A DNA stretch of 64,000 nucleotides from Amoebidium appalachense (lineage: Eukaryota > Ichthyosporea), in contig CAVNZM010000015.1 of assembly GCA_963693365.1 (NCBI GenBank), positions 3,968,001 through 4,032,000 on the forward strand, read 5' to 3'. Made by a program: the position numbers and the translations under genes. The notes beneath the pieces are model-generated. The model searched no databases and was not told the origin of the DNA. It saw only the letters and a program-made list of their open reading frames with translations. The stretch's first letter is position 1; every line of letters starts with the position of its first letter. This document shows, in pieces, positions 19,841 to 30,840 of this stretch.

Positions 19841-20861
19841 ACTCTCTCTCTCCCTCCCCGCCCTCTCTTTCCCCTCCACCCCCCCCCCCCCCCCCCCCTT
19901 TCCCCACACCCCTTCTCCCCCATTCTCTTTATGCAGGATCTAGTGGATATCGGTACACAGTTACAGAGGACAAAAGTATTGAATTTTTTGATGCCACCTC
20001 AACTATCCCATTGTTGCTGTATAATTTCTTATTGTCTTCAGATGTATTTGCGCCCATGCTTGTCATCCTCTCATGTGCATACATTCTCCCCCCCACCCCC
20101 ACCCCTCCCCCCCCCACCCCTCCCCCCTCCCCCGTATGCATACCCTTTGTGCGTGCCTTGCAAAATCTGCCTTGTGTTGTCAGTCGTTAACTTTGTACTT
20201 CGTGCTCAGTAAGGCATTCTATCAAGCAGCCCCCCCCCCCCCCCCCCCCCCCCCCCCGCCGCCGCCGCCGCCGCCGCCCAGCGGTTCTGATTAAAAGATG
20301 GGTTGGTCGGGAGTTTCGGAGTTGGGGCTATTCTTTTGTAGATGCATGTGAGCAGCTATGATTGTAGTTCGATCCAAATGTAGGCCCAGCCAACTTTCGT
20401 TTTTGTGCTTGTTTTGCTTTTTTCGTTTTTTTCCTGTCTAGTGTTGTTCATGTTCACTTAGTTTGTTTTGTGTTTGATGCTGTTTATGCTCGCTGCTTTC
20501 TTTTTTTGTTTTTTAGTACTTACGTGCATTTTTGCCCTCCACCCCCCTCCCCCCCCTCCTTTTCCACAACCCCCCTCCTCCCCCCCCCTCCCCCCCCCCC
20601 CCCCCCCCCCCCCCCGCCCAATTTCCATCCCCACCACTGCCATAACTGTGCAATGTAAGCACCCTCATCCACAATCCCGCCACTGTGATGTTGAATCATT
20701 TACTTTCTTTTCTTTTCTTTTCTTTTCTTCTTTCTTTTTTTTAACCATCAGCCCTCACCCCCCCCCCCCCCCCCCCTCTTCCCCCACCGCCACCACCCCC
20801 CAACCCCTCCTCCTCTTCCTTTTCCTCCTCCTCCTCCCCCTCCTCCCCCCCCCCTCCCCCT

Positions 20862-20895
<34 letters not shown>

Positions 20896-21084
20896 CTCTT
20901 TTCTCTGCTCGTTTTGCTCGAGGCTCTCGTGCAGACACCACAATGTGGTACACCAATTTACTCATGCTCTCCTCCCTCCTCCTCCTCCTCCTCCCCCCCT
21001 CCCTCCGCCACCTCACCCCCTCCCACTGCCCCCTCCTCCCCCACAGCACACACACACACACACGTGCACAGACACACAAACACA

Positions 21085-21142
<58 letters not shown>

Positions 21143-21150
21143 CTCACTCA

Positions 21151-21185
<35 letters not shown>

Positions 21186-21343
21186 GTACACACGTACACA
21201 CGTACACACATACACACAAACACACGTACACAGGGGGTTACAGAGCACCTGCCCCAGATGTACGTGAATGGGCGCAACATCCGCTATGTCGTTATTCCCC
21301 CCAGCCAGGATGCAATGGCTCTCATTCATCAGCACGTACGTAG

Positions 21344-21377
<34 letters not shown>

Positions 21378-22046
21378 ACCACCCACCCCCCACCCCTCAC
21401 CCTTTTCCGCCACCCACCCACCCGTCAACCCTTTCCCGTTTTCCCCGGGACCCAACTTCAAACCCTTTGCCCCCTTGGCAAGCTAGCTCCTTAGCCGGAG
21501 GGTAACAAGCGTTCTTTTTTCTCTCCCTGCCTGTTCCCTTCCTCCCTCCCCCTGTCCCCACCACCCAACCACCCTCTCCCAACCCCTCCCTCCCCCCCTC
21601 TCTCACTCCCTCTCCTCCCACTTCTCTGTTCGTTTCAATTCTGGCAACATCCTTCCTTCGCCTCTCTGTCTCTTCCCTTACCTCTCTCCCTCCCTGCCTT
21701 CGTCCCTCCCTCCCTCCCTCCGTTCCCCGTTTTCTCACTCCCCCCGTTCCCCCCTCCCTCCCTCTCTTTCTCCTAAACACACTCTCGGTCTACCCGCCTA
21801 TTTGCTTGGCGTGTGTGTTTTTCTTTCTGCGTGTAACCATGTTTTTTTTAACGAAATGTGTGTGTTTTGCAGATAAACCAAACACGGAATTCGGCAGGCA
21901 AACACTACCAACGACAGATGCTCCCAGGGAGGGATGGAAAGGGCAGGGGCAGAGGTAGGGGCAGGGGCGGGAATGGGGGCGGTGGTGGGGGTCGGGGGAG
22001 AGGCAGGGGGTTGGGGAGGGGGGAAGGTCCCGATGTCCAATCATGA
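17642..22046 (+). CDS. LSM10: LSM10-like Sm protein (U7 snRNP type) with RG-rich tail
   Basis: Exons are 17642-17692, 18713-18798, 19590-19630, 19937-19975, 21244-21335 and 21873-22046, with consistent phases and a total of 160 residues. In animals LSM10 replaces SmD1 in the U7 snRNP heptamer that directs histone pre-mRNA 3' end cleavage in the nucleus. The Sm1 motif (TTVELRNEAEAFG, then VDYAMN) and the Sm2 motif (NGRNIRYVVIP) are clear. The N-terminal LLQ...TTVELRNE and the NGRNIRYV stretch fit human LSM10 (LLQ...TTVDLRDE, TGRNVRYV) better than SmD1, which has an NG after the first strand and RGNN in Sm2. Two things are unusual. The loop between Sm1 and Sm2 is about ten residues longer than in either family, and the C-terminus is a GR/RG-repeat tail like those of SmD1, SmD3 and LSM4 that human LSM10 lacks. 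Divergent SmD1 is the main alternative. Introns are C-, CA- and CT-rich. Confidence 0.75.
17740..18700 (+). repeat. CT, C, GA and CA tracts in LSM10-like intron 1
   Basis: A pyrimidine block of CT and C tracts at 17740-18030 is followed by a GA/G block at 18165-18384 and CA-rich DNA at 18430-18700. The purine and pyrimidine blocks are roughly complementary in composition and could pair in the pre-mRNA. Confidence 0.85.
20225..20279 (+). repeat. C-run followed by (GCC)n
   Basis: About 30 C residues run directly into six or seven GCC trinucleotides, in an intron of the LSM10-like gene. C-rich DNA of this length can form i-motif or, on the other strand, G-quadruplex structures. Confidence 0.85.
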
Positions 22047-22449
22047 ATCACGTATAGTACTATCATAAGTTATGGGGTTTTACCCTTTTGTTGGGGTGTT
22101 TTTCGTTACGATTGTGCCCGATTAGATTCGATTGCGATTTGATGTTTGAATGAATGGCCTGATGCACCTCACTTGTAGTGGTTTTGAAGTTATGAATGGG
22201 CACCAACCTGCAAAAATATTCCCAGAAAGATGATATTATCGTTTCCCTCTCGATTTCGGTTTCATGTAGGTTTTTTACAGTGATATATTCAGCGTTTTGC
22301 ACTCATTTTCCTATTCCGTGCGAGCCAAATCGTTGTGTGATCACATAATTGTCAGCAATATTTGATTGAATGCTTCCCCCCTCCAGTAATGCCCCCCCCC
22401 CCCCCCCCCCCCCCCCCCCGGGGGGGGGCCGCCGCCACACAAACACACA

Positions 22450-22536
<87 letters not shown>

Positions 22537-22854
22537 GTGTCTCTCTCTGTCTCCCTCTGCGCTCTCGTTCTCTCTCTCTTCTTCCCCCTCCCCCCTCCCC
22601 CTCCCCTCTCTCCCCCCCCCCCCCCCCCCCTTTTTTTCCCTCTCTGTTTCTCTCTCTCTGTACGCTTGTAGTAACAGTTTAGAGTTGGCATAGCTGTAAA
22701 TACGTCATTGCTCTAACACGCGCAAATGTCTAATGATGATGGTTCTCTTTGTGATATCTTGCGATTTAGATCTAAAATTCAATAGATAGTAAAACCTGGC
22801 AAAAAGTAGGAACATGTTCGATTGAACAAATTCGCCCCAAAGTCCACCTCCCCC

Positions 22855-22900
<46 letters not shown>

Positions 22901-23262
22901 TACACGTGTTGATTCAAGGGCCGGGAGGCCCTTCCCTATGTCAGTAATAATACACCTGAAACTGTTCAGGATGTTTTTGTAGCCGCCGCATGTCGCCAGT
23001 TTTATTTGGTTAAAATTAATGTTCTTGTAAGTAATGAAACTTGATATTTATTATACTGCATTTGTAAAGGACAAACGTGCAGGCGTGTGACGTGTGAGCC
23101 GCTGGCAGGGTCGTGCGTGCGCGTTCACACACACGCACAGTGCTCGTTTCTGATCTTAGACGGACTCTTTATTATGACCATGGCGACACCAACGCACTTT
23201 CGATTGGGTGGTTTTGACCCCTTGAAAAGCCTTTTCGATTGTTATCAAAGTTCACATTGTAG

Positions 23263-23331
<69 letters not shown>

Positions 23332-24459
23332 CAAGGCAGGTTATAATAATGCCTCGCACAAGGATGTAATGTACTCTGTCCAAATTAATTTTTAATTAGT
23401 AAGCGAAAACTCTGTACATGTACCTTTGGCCCGGGTCAATTGAAGGGCCCGCCCTGCGGCGCGCGGAACAAATTTTGTTGGTCCGACTCGAGCTGCAGAC
23501 CAGAAAGCTACACAGCGGTGCATTAAAAGTGGCAAATATGCACACACATGGCATGAAAAGAAATAAGAAGAGCCTACATGTCTCTCTCTTCTACACACAG
23601 TCAACAGTCCAGCTGTCTGTGACAAACAAGGTTGTAATGGATAAGTACTATATATGCACGACTCATTGATGCCATACTGCACCGAGGTTCGGAAACTACA
23701 TTGTAGCCTTTCGCTTCTGAACCAAGTTGGTACTTCACATTGATCGGCACATTTTCTAAACGAAAATGGTGGTGAAATCATCAATTGCTTCAGAAATGGG
23801 TTTTGATATATCGTTTTGCATTTTGATATTGACTATTTGCAATGCATATGACATAAGTGTTTGTGAATTCGAAAACAGTCGTCCAAGGCCTGCACCAATC
23901 AGAATCGGGTTGAGAATCGTGTGCTTGATCCCTCTATACTCTAGTATAGTAAATTATGGTTTTCTTTCTCTCTTCCTCAATATATCCGTTTTAAGATGAC
24001 TATCCTAGATCACCTTATTAATGCTGCACAGTATGATATTGTGATCCGGTGCCTTAACTTTCTTTCGGAGCTACCGATGCTAGCCTCTGCTTACCCATAA
24101 TATGTAATAGGGGTGTCATATACTCCGATGGCGCTCATTGTTGCCTAGCATGTACATATGTCACTGGCTGCATTTGATTGGCTGCGCTGGAAAACGCAGT
24201 AGGCCGTCGAATGTGGCTGGGCCTCCGGCAGTGTCCACGCAGTAAAAAGTGTGTAAACCCCCTGCCCCCGTTGTCGGAGCTGGGATGTAACTCTGAGCAT
24301 ATGCCCAGAAATGCAATCATTGTCATGTTCAAATGCTTTAAAGACTTGTCTTCTATATTAATAACAATCCCTATTTATTTATTATTTCGATGTCGACTTA
24401 AGCTGTATTCGTACTGTACAACGCGTAAACCTGTATACTTTAAACCTGTATACTAAACC
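22047..24459. other. Intergenic region with (TC)n, C-run and (TA)n
   Basis: A C-run plus short G-run lies at 22392-22428, a (TC)n tract of about 40 copies at 22454-22533, a C-run of about 40 at 22857-22898 and a (TA)n tract of about 33 copies at 23262-23328. Between them is unique DNA. A 130-residue minus frame at 23392-23784 is open but has no recognisable motif or splice context. A stretch ending GTGTGTAAACCCC at 24249-24261 resembles the 3' terminus of the nearby LINE. Confidence 0.55.
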
Positions 24460-24915
24460 TGTATACTTTGTCTGTCCTTCATTGGATACGATGTGCTGGA
24501 AGTAGCAGTACGGGGCGACTATAACCGTGCGTTCATCCGTGACGCGACAAAGGGGTGTGGAAGCTTCTTCACCCACCTCCCAAGCTACGACCCATGCGCG
24601 CCGGAAAACATTCAGAAAGCAGACAAAGAACGTAAAGTGTCTGCTAAGAATGCGTGCGCCACACGTTGTCGTGTACGCATCAGCAAGGCAAAAGAGTTCC
24701 TCGCAAAGTTGGAAAACGATGCTACGAGCGTGATAGACACGGACACGAAGGAACCAATGTTTTCTGGTGAGAAACTGCTCGAGCGCAAACGCCGATGCGA
24801 GATGGAAATCGAGCTCTTCTGCGAACTGTTCGCGCTGGCGGAAGGTCGTGCATACGACCCCGTAAGCGACAAGTGGGAACCAACCCCACAGGTGTCGGAC
24901 CAAACCGATGCCTAA
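24460..24915 (+). CDS. LINE ORF1 C-terminal part
   Basis: An open frame of about 150 codons ends at TAA 24913-24915. It overlaps the ORF2 start by eight bases (ATGCCTAA), the tandem ORF arrangement usual in LINEs. It has no early in-frame ATG, which fits truncation of a longer ORF1. The content is charged, with several Cys residues (CATRCRVR) and a helical segment LLERKRRCEMEIELFCELFAL. No zinc-knuckle pattern is clear. ORF1 proteins usually bind the element RNA, and that role is inferred here only from position. Confidence 0.6.
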   Translation, partial: CILCLSFIGYDVLEVAVRGDYNRAFIRDATKGCGSFFTHLPSYDPCAPENIQKADKERKVSAKNACATRCRVRISKAKEFLAKLENDATSVIDTDTKEPMFSGEKLLERKRRCEMEIELFCELFALAEGRAYDPVSDKWEPTPQVSDQTDA

Positions 24916-27900
24916 TTTATCCTTCTTCTTCTGGAATGCTCGGACACTGGGCCCCCAAAAGGGCCTCCCCCCCGGGACACTCGACGATAAAATCAGCTAC
25001 ATACAACAACAGACAAACAACCACACGTTTACAGTGATTTGCGAAACACAGTTTAAAAACCACCACAAATTCAACTCTACATTGGTCGACACATCCACAC
25101 ACCCCGGTTACGCGAAAAACCGAGGCATTATTGTACTTGCTGCACCACACGTGAGAGTGAAGTGCAAACCGGTAGCAAAAACGGAATTCTCGGTTTCTAT
25201 AGAGTTTCTTTCTAATGTTTTTACTTTTGTATATTACCCACCATCTATGTCGGTTGTCGAATTGACTCACGAGTTGTCACAGTTACCAATGTCCACTGTT
25301 ATTTTAGGTGATTTTAACACGCGACTCCACCACACAGACACACTGCAAGTGAGTGTCGGGTACCCATCTAAGCCCCCGGAGCGTGCTATCCCTTTAGCAA
25401 GGTATGTCCAAAGTCACACTTTGCGGTTCCCTCAAATATCCCATGCCCACAACACCGACTGGGGAGTGGCCTTTTGGCCATCAACCATGTCAAAACTCTC
25501 TCTCCCTCCTAACCTCTCTAGGTCATCTGACCACTCTCCTATCCTTTTCCTACCTAAGATCTCCCTTGATCTGCTCCCCCCTCCCCCTCCCACCTTTCGC
25601 CTCCGTCTATCCCAGCTTAAGTCACAGTGGGGTAGAGTTGATGTATGTGTATGCTATGCTACGAAACACCCTATATATATGCGCCTATTAGAATCTGCAC
25701 AAGCCAGGCCAGATTCACATCTCGTACTAGATACATGCACTAACTTTATTGTTGATGATTTGATAGATCTCGGTGATTATGCTGGCGGTGGTAGGAAGGA
25801 ATATCCCGATGCTCTCTTGTTACCAAACACCACTCCCGCTAGACTAGGTGAACCCCTGTCTCAAAAGGAAAGCTTGCGCCGGCTTGCTAGTATGAATCGA
25901 TTTGGCCCCCCTGCTCGTATTATTGGTGATACCACTGGAGACCCCCTCATAGACTCTGATAAGTATTTCTCGGAACTGTTTAAAGATAGGACCCCCGCTC
26001 AGAAACCTATTGTGTGGCCTGTAGACCCATCTATCCCCATAGAATCGATCCTCCCCTTTTTCAGTCCCGATGCCATATGGTCTGTGATATCTAGTTATAG
26101 CTCTAGTAAGTCTTGTGGACCTGATGGACTCCCTGCTGGGTTTCTTAAAATCCTTGTTCCCTCCTACCCACAAAAGGAAAGTGATCGTGCTATTAAACCT
26201 GATCTTACTATCATGTTAAGCTCTCTCTTTTCTTGGTGTGTTAAATGTGGACATGTCCCGTCATCTTGGTTAGATACCTTAGTGATCCCCATAGTTAAGA
26301 AGGACTCTGAGGGCCCCATATCATCCTTTCGCCCCATTACACTAACCCAGGTTGTTCGTAGATTCTTTGAAGCTTGCTTACTTAGGTTATTTGCACATCA
26401 CCCTAGGTTTCAATCTATTCTTCACATACACCCATGCCAATCCGCTTTTCGTAAAAACAATTCATGTTATGTTCAAATAATGGCACTGCACGATTCTATG
26501 CAAGTTGGTGCACAATATGTTGGCTTTATTGATTGGAAAACTGCTTACGATTCTGTCTCCCCTGGTCTCCTATGGGAAAAGCTTGCTGCACGGGGTGTAC
26601 CACACTGCATTGGTGTTCTGTTAGAAGCACTCTTGTCTCAAACCTATGGTAGAGCTGTGGTTAATGGGCATCTTTCATATGGTTTTGCTCGTACTAGAGG
26701 TCTCTTGCAGGGCTCATTGCTTAGCCCCTTTTTGTTTAACCTATTTATAGATGATTTGGCTGTCAAGATTTACGCCGAAAACGATGACCCTATTAATAAC
26801 TTTCCGCCTGCACTTCTCTATGCTGATGATCTGTCCCTCCTTGCCCGTACCCCTAGACGCCTGCAAAGATTGTTCGATGTAGTGTCAGAGTGGTGCAAGG
26901 CAAACCTTATGATCCTTAACATAGACAAATGTGGTGTTCTTGTACCTGATATAGCTAACAATTTACACACATTTACATTATCATCTAAACCTGTACCTAT
27001 AGTTCCAGAATACAAATATCTTGGTGTTCCGGTTGATTCTGTTGGTGTTATGTTTCCCCATATGGTCGAAAAGAGGGTAGAGTTGGCTCGTAAGCGGTTA
27101 GCTTTCTTCTCGGCTAATATTTTTAAAGACACACCCCTCCATCCTTCTATTAGACTTACATTTATTCGCACTTTTGTCTTCCCGGCATGTGAATATGGTT
27201 TACCCCTTCTCGCCGCTTGGATCAAGAAAGAGAGAACTAGAGCGCTTAAACCCTTGGCAAATTTCCTTGAAGCAGAAGTTGCCTCCTTTCTATCTAACAA
27301 CTGTTGTAAACCTGGGCCTGTAACGCTCTCGATATATGGTCTGGTCCCAATAGCTGCTAGAGTATCCTATCTCGCGCTGAAATTCAATAAGCACATAAGC
27401 CGCTTAAAGAAGTATTTGCCCTCCCACCCTCTCTTCTCTATCCGACCTGTCCCCTCCTCACCTCTCCCCTCTTTCCTCCCCTCTCTCTCCCCTTCTCCCC
27501 TGGGCACAAATACAAATAAACCCCGCAATAGTGTGTGTGTGACTTTGGACTGCCACTTACTTATTAAACATGTACACAATCACAAGATAATCACGCAATA
27601 TAACAAATGGAAAAAGATACCACACGACACTAGACCCGATGAAAGCATACACCTTGAAAAACTAAGCCTTATGTCTCGTTTTATATATACTGACCGCCTC
27701 AACCATATTGCCAAATATGGCACTCGCAAGTGTATAACACCTAAATACATATTACCTTCCTGTAGAACTGGTCTTTCTCTAGCTGATGGTATTATTGATC
27801 AATTACCACGCTTTTACTGTACACGTGCTATACAGTGGAGATCTAATAAGTATAAGGTGGCATCATTTGCATGCCCAAACAACACACACACACACCAGTT

Positions 27901-28102
27901 TAACCGGTCATGTATCGCCAAATGTAGTTTGATAGACCACATAATACCGCAACACACACACGTCACATTCACAACAGACACCCAGAAAGATAGCCTACCT
28001 GTAAATTACAACATCCTTGATTTTATACTAAACACGCGTAACTACGACCTGTTTATTAGATGTATTGATTGGCTTGAGAAACACATCACTACAAAATTAT
28101 AG
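24908..28102 (+). CDS. LINE ORF2: AP-endonuclease and reverse transcriptase
   Basis: This intact 1064-residue frame starts with ATG. The N-terminal 220 residues form an exonuclease-endonuclease-phosphatase domain, with WNARTL, the catalytic Glu in ICETQF, the motif ILGDFNTR and the terminal SSDHSP. The reverse transcriptase (about residues 400-700) shows the SFRPITLT region, motif A FIDWKTAYD, motif B RGLLQGSLLSPFLFNLF, the catalytic YADD box (LLYADDLSLL) and the following KYLGVP. The enzyme nicks the target and reverse-transcribes the element RNA from the nicked end. The C-terminal 300 residues include a His/Cys-containing stretch (NRSCIAKC) that could be a degenerate zinc finger. No frameshift was noticed, so the copy may be active. 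The LINE clade was not determined. Confidence 0.93.
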   Translation: MPNLSFFFWNARTLGPQKGLPPGTLDDKISYIQQQTNNHTFTVICETQFKNHHKFNSTLVDTSTHPGYAKNRGIIVLAAPHVRVKCKPVAKTEFSVSIEFLSNVFTFVYYPPSMSVVELTHELSQLPMSTVILGDFNTRLHHTDTLQVSVGYPSKPPERAIPLARYVQSHTLRFPQISHAHNTDWGVAFWPSTMSKLSLPPNLSRSSDHSPILFLPKISLDLLPPPPPTFRLRLSQLKSQWGRVDVCVCYATKHPIYMRLLESAQARPDSHLVLDTCTNFIVDDLIDLGDYAGGGRKEYPDALLLPNTTPARLGEPLSQKESLRRLASMNRFGPPARIIGDTTGDPLIDSDKYFSELFKDRTPAQKPIVWPVDPSIPIESILPFFSPDAIWSVISSYSSSKSCGPDGLPAGFLKILVPSYPQKESDRAIKPDLTIMLSSLFSWCVKCGHVPSSWLDTLVIPIVKKDSEGPISSFRPITLTQVVRRFFEACLLRLFAHHPRFQSILHIHPCQSAFRKNNSCYVQIMALHDSMQVGAQYVGFIDWKTAYDSVSPGLLWEKLAARGVPHCIGVLLEALLSQTYGRAVVNGHLSYGFARTRGLLQGSLLSPFLFNLFIDDLAVKIYAENDDPINNFPPALLYADDLSLLARTPRRLQRLFDVVSEWCKANLMILNIDKCGVLVPDIANNLHTFTLSSKPVPIVPEYKYLGVPVDSVGVMFPHMVEKRVELARKRLAFFSANIFKDTPLHPSIRLTFIRTFVFPACEYGLPLLAAWIKKERTRALKPLANFLEAEVASFLSNNCCKPGPVTLSIYGLVPIAARVSYLALKFNKHISRLKKYLPSHPLFSIRPVPSSPLPSFLPSLSPSPLGTNTNKPRNSVCVTLDCHLLIKHVHNHKIITQYNKWKKIPHDTRPDESIHLEKLSLMSRFIYTDRLNHIAKYGTRKCITPKYILPSCRTGLSLADGIIDQLPRFYCTRAIQWRSNKYKVASFACPNNTHTHQFNRSCIAKCSLIDHIIPQHTHVTFTTDTQKDSLPVNYNILDFILNTRNYDLFIRCIDWLEKHITTKL

Positions 28103-28123
28103 CGCACGCGCACACACACACAC

Positions 28124-28180
<57 letters not shown>

Positions 28181-28212
28181 CCAGCTGATACCGAGTGTCC
28201 CGAGGGGAGCCC

Positions 28213-28247
<35 letters not shown>

Positions 28248-28444
28248 GGGGAACCCCAACTAATTGATTTCTCCTTGTAGTCTTTATGGTGTCTCGTAGA
28301 GAAAGTAAACCCTGATATATAGTCACCACCCGACATCTATGTACGTGATCATGATATACCGCTGAGGGGATATTCCGAGCAAACCCCCCCCCCCCCATAC
28401 CTGAGACTGGTTCTCTTTGCCTCGAGTAAACAGCGTAAACCCCT

Positions 28445-29070
28445 ATGTGTCATATCTTACTCTGCAATTATATTTCATGCATATGAGATCGAATCGATCA
28501 GATCTATTTTGGGGTTTACACACTTTTTATTGCATCTAATATGCAATGCATGCAAAATCGAACTGAATGTGCTTTACCTAGGCAGAATAAGCCATAGAAT
28601 AAAGCTTAAATATTTTTCTTTAGAGGTATTAATAGCTACTGCAACGGGTATCAATCATTGTATCGATTATGATACAGAGTCGTTTATGATGGACTTCGAT
28701 TGGAAATTTGGAAAGCATACCGAGGCCACATAATTATGCCCCGCACCGTGTATCAACGTGCTCCCAGGCACGGAAAGGAGACAAGACAGGCAAAGAAACA
28801 CTGACCTCGTGATAAGGTGGGCGAGCCTGTATTGTCGGGCGTGCGCGAGAGCTAAGACACGTGGCAGCAAGAAAGGATCAGACCTGAACGAGAGAGGGCC
28901 AGCGAGAGACTGAGCTGGCATGATGCGTGCGGCAGGCTAGGGTCATGCCAGGGGGGTCTATCAGAGAGGGGGGTCTATAGGCCCGACTATCCAAGGGATA
29001 TCTCGCTCATACAACCGTCTTCATCTCCGCTAGGAGCTAGGGAGATTAAGCCCTGTCACGAGTTCCGCTG
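28445..29070. other. DNA between the two LINE copies
   Basis: No gene is seen. At 28511-28533 there is, in inverted orientation, a copy of a sequence at 24239-24261 with one mismatch, ending GTGTGTAAACCCC. At 28953-28979 the phrase GGGGGTCTAT occurs twice. The rest is unique mixed sequence. Confidence 0.5.
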
Positions 29071-29082
29071 AGCTGTGAATCT
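29071..29082 (+). repeat. Target-site duplication, left copy
   Basis: AGCTGTGAATCT stands immediately before the truncated LINE copy and is repeated exactly at its other end. Confidence 0.88.
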
Positions 29083-30039
29083 TCTATTAGACTTACATTT
29101 ATTCGCACTTTTGTCTTCCCGGCATGTGAATATGGTTTACCCCTTCTCGCCGCTTGGATCAAGAAAGAGAGAACTAGAGCGCTTAAACCCTTGGCAAATT
29201 TCCTTGAAGCAGAAGTTGCCTCCTTTCTATCTAACAACTGTTGTAAACCTGGGCCTGTAACGCTCTCGATATATGGTCTGGTCCCAATAGCTGCTAGAGT
29301 ATCCTATCTCGCGCTGAAATTCAATAAGCACATAAGCCGCTTAAAGAAGTATTTGCCCTCCCACCCTCTCTTCTCTATCCGACCTGTCCCCTCCTCACCT
29401 CTCCCCTCTTTCCTCCCCTCTCTCTCCCCTTCTCCCCTGGGCACAAATACAAATAAACCCCGCAATAGTGTGTGTGTGACTTTGGACTGCCACTTACTTA
29501 TTAAACATGTACACAATCACAAGATAATCACGCAATATAACAAATGGAAAAAGATACCACACGACACTAGACCCGATGAAAGCATACACCTTGAAAAACT
29601 AAGCCTTATGTCTCGTTTTATATATACTGACCGCCTCAACCATATTGCCAAATATGGCACTCGCAAGTGTATAACACCTAAATACATATTACCTTCCTGT
29701 AGAACTGGTCTTTCTCTAGCTGATGGTATTATTGATCAATTACCACGCTTTTACTGTACACGTGCTATACAGTGGAGATCTAATAAGTATAAGGTGGCAT
29801 CATTTGCATGCCCAAACAACACACACACACACCAGTTTAACCGGTCATGTATCGCCAAATGTAGTTTGATAGACCACATAATACCGCAACACACACACGT
29901 CACATTCACAACAGACACCCAGAAAGTTAGCCTACCTGTAAATTACAACATCCTTGATTTTATACTAAACACGCGTAACTACGACCTGTTTATTAGATGT
30001 ATTGATTGGCTTGAGAAACACATCACTACAAAATTATAG
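29083..30039 (+). pseudogene. LINE ORF2 C-terminal fragment
   Basis: The frame of ORF2 continues open from the truncation point to the same stop codon at 30037-30039, about 318 codons. It lacks the endonuclease and all reverse-transcriptase catalytic motifs, so it cannot move itself. Confidence 0.9.
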
Positions 30040-30043
30040 CGCA

Positions 30044-30120
<77 letters not shown>

Positions 30121-30152
30121 CCAGCTGATACCGAGTGTCCCGAGGGGAGCCC

Positions 30153-30198
<46 letters not shown>

Positions 30199-30395
30199 GG
30201 GGAACCCCAACTAATTGATTTCTCCTTGTAGTCTTTATGGTGTCTCGTAGAGAAAGTAAACCCTGATATATAGTCACCACCCGACATCTATGTACGTGAT
30301 CATGATATACCGCTGAGGGGATATTCCGAGCAAACCCCCCCCCCCCCATACCTGAGACTGGTTCTCTTTGCCTCGAGTAAACAGCGTAAACCCCC
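29083..30395 (+). mobile_element. 5'-truncated LINE daughter copy
   Basis: This matches 27146-28444 almost base for base: the last third of ORF2, the (CA)n tract, the internal A-run, the unique 3' segment and the terminal GTAAACCC. Observed differences are one substitution (Asp to Val, at 27990 versus 29927), longer CA and A tracts here, and the length of the C-run. The identical 12-bp repeats on both sides and the 5' truncation are the hallmarks of target-primed reverse transcription, so this is a recent insertion, not a segmental duplication. Confidence 0.93.
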
Positions 30396-30407
30396 AGCTG
30401 TGAATCT
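30396..30407 (+). repeat. Target-site duplication, right copy
   Basis: An exact repeat of AGCTGTGAATCT directly after the terminal C-run of the truncated LINE. Confidence 0.88.
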
Positions 30408-30840
30408 GTGAAACCCAATCACAATTCTTTATCTATAGGGTTTGATTGATTGTATGTCACGCAAGTTTGTTACCGCCAGCTCAACCTGAATAAATAACGG
30501 CCCGCGCTATTTTTCGCCTTCAGATCCTACCAAGGCTTTTGTACGTGCCGTTTTCTCAAAGTCAACACAGCAAGAGACGAATACAACACGTACATCAGTG
30601 TAAGAGTCAAATTCGCGCCAAAACTGGTTTGTCACATGATTGCCAGCCTGCAACAAGAGTACTAGTTAGGTAGAAATAGGCGGTGGTAACGAACTGTAGC
30701 TAAGGGCAGAACGCAGGTGTTTGTGTTTTTGCACAGTGTCCCTTGACAGGCACAACCTGATCAGGCTGGGGCCAAACGAAATTTTAACCTTTCCATATAT
30801 GCGTTAATAATCAACACGTCGTGAAAAGGACACCTTTGTT

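Larger units (their letters stand above)
24460..28444 (+). mobile_element. Non-LTR retrotransposon (LINE), nearly complete
   Basis: Two overlapping ORFs are followed by a 3' untranslated region. The 3' part holds (CA)n at 28105-28180, an internal A-run at 28217-28246, about 130 bp of unique sequence, a C-run near 28386-28397 and the terminus AGCGTAAACCCC. The 3' end is defined by the daughter copy downstream, which shares this entire region and ends at the same point. The 5' end is not fixed: the open frame of ORF1 starts after a stop near 24459 and has no early ATG, so the copy is probably 5'-truncated. No secure target-site duplication was found. A 9-bp match, GTGTCATAT at about 24113 and 28448, is suggestive only. 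Confidence 0.9.

Noticed and set aside
28217-28246. A-run as the 3' end of the LINE
   Set aside because: The truncated copy shares another 200 bp after its A-run and its target-site duplication lies beyond that.
27146-30395. Segmental duplication of LINE plus flank
   Set aside because: Similarity stops exactly at the LINE terminus and the second copy has its own target-site duplication.
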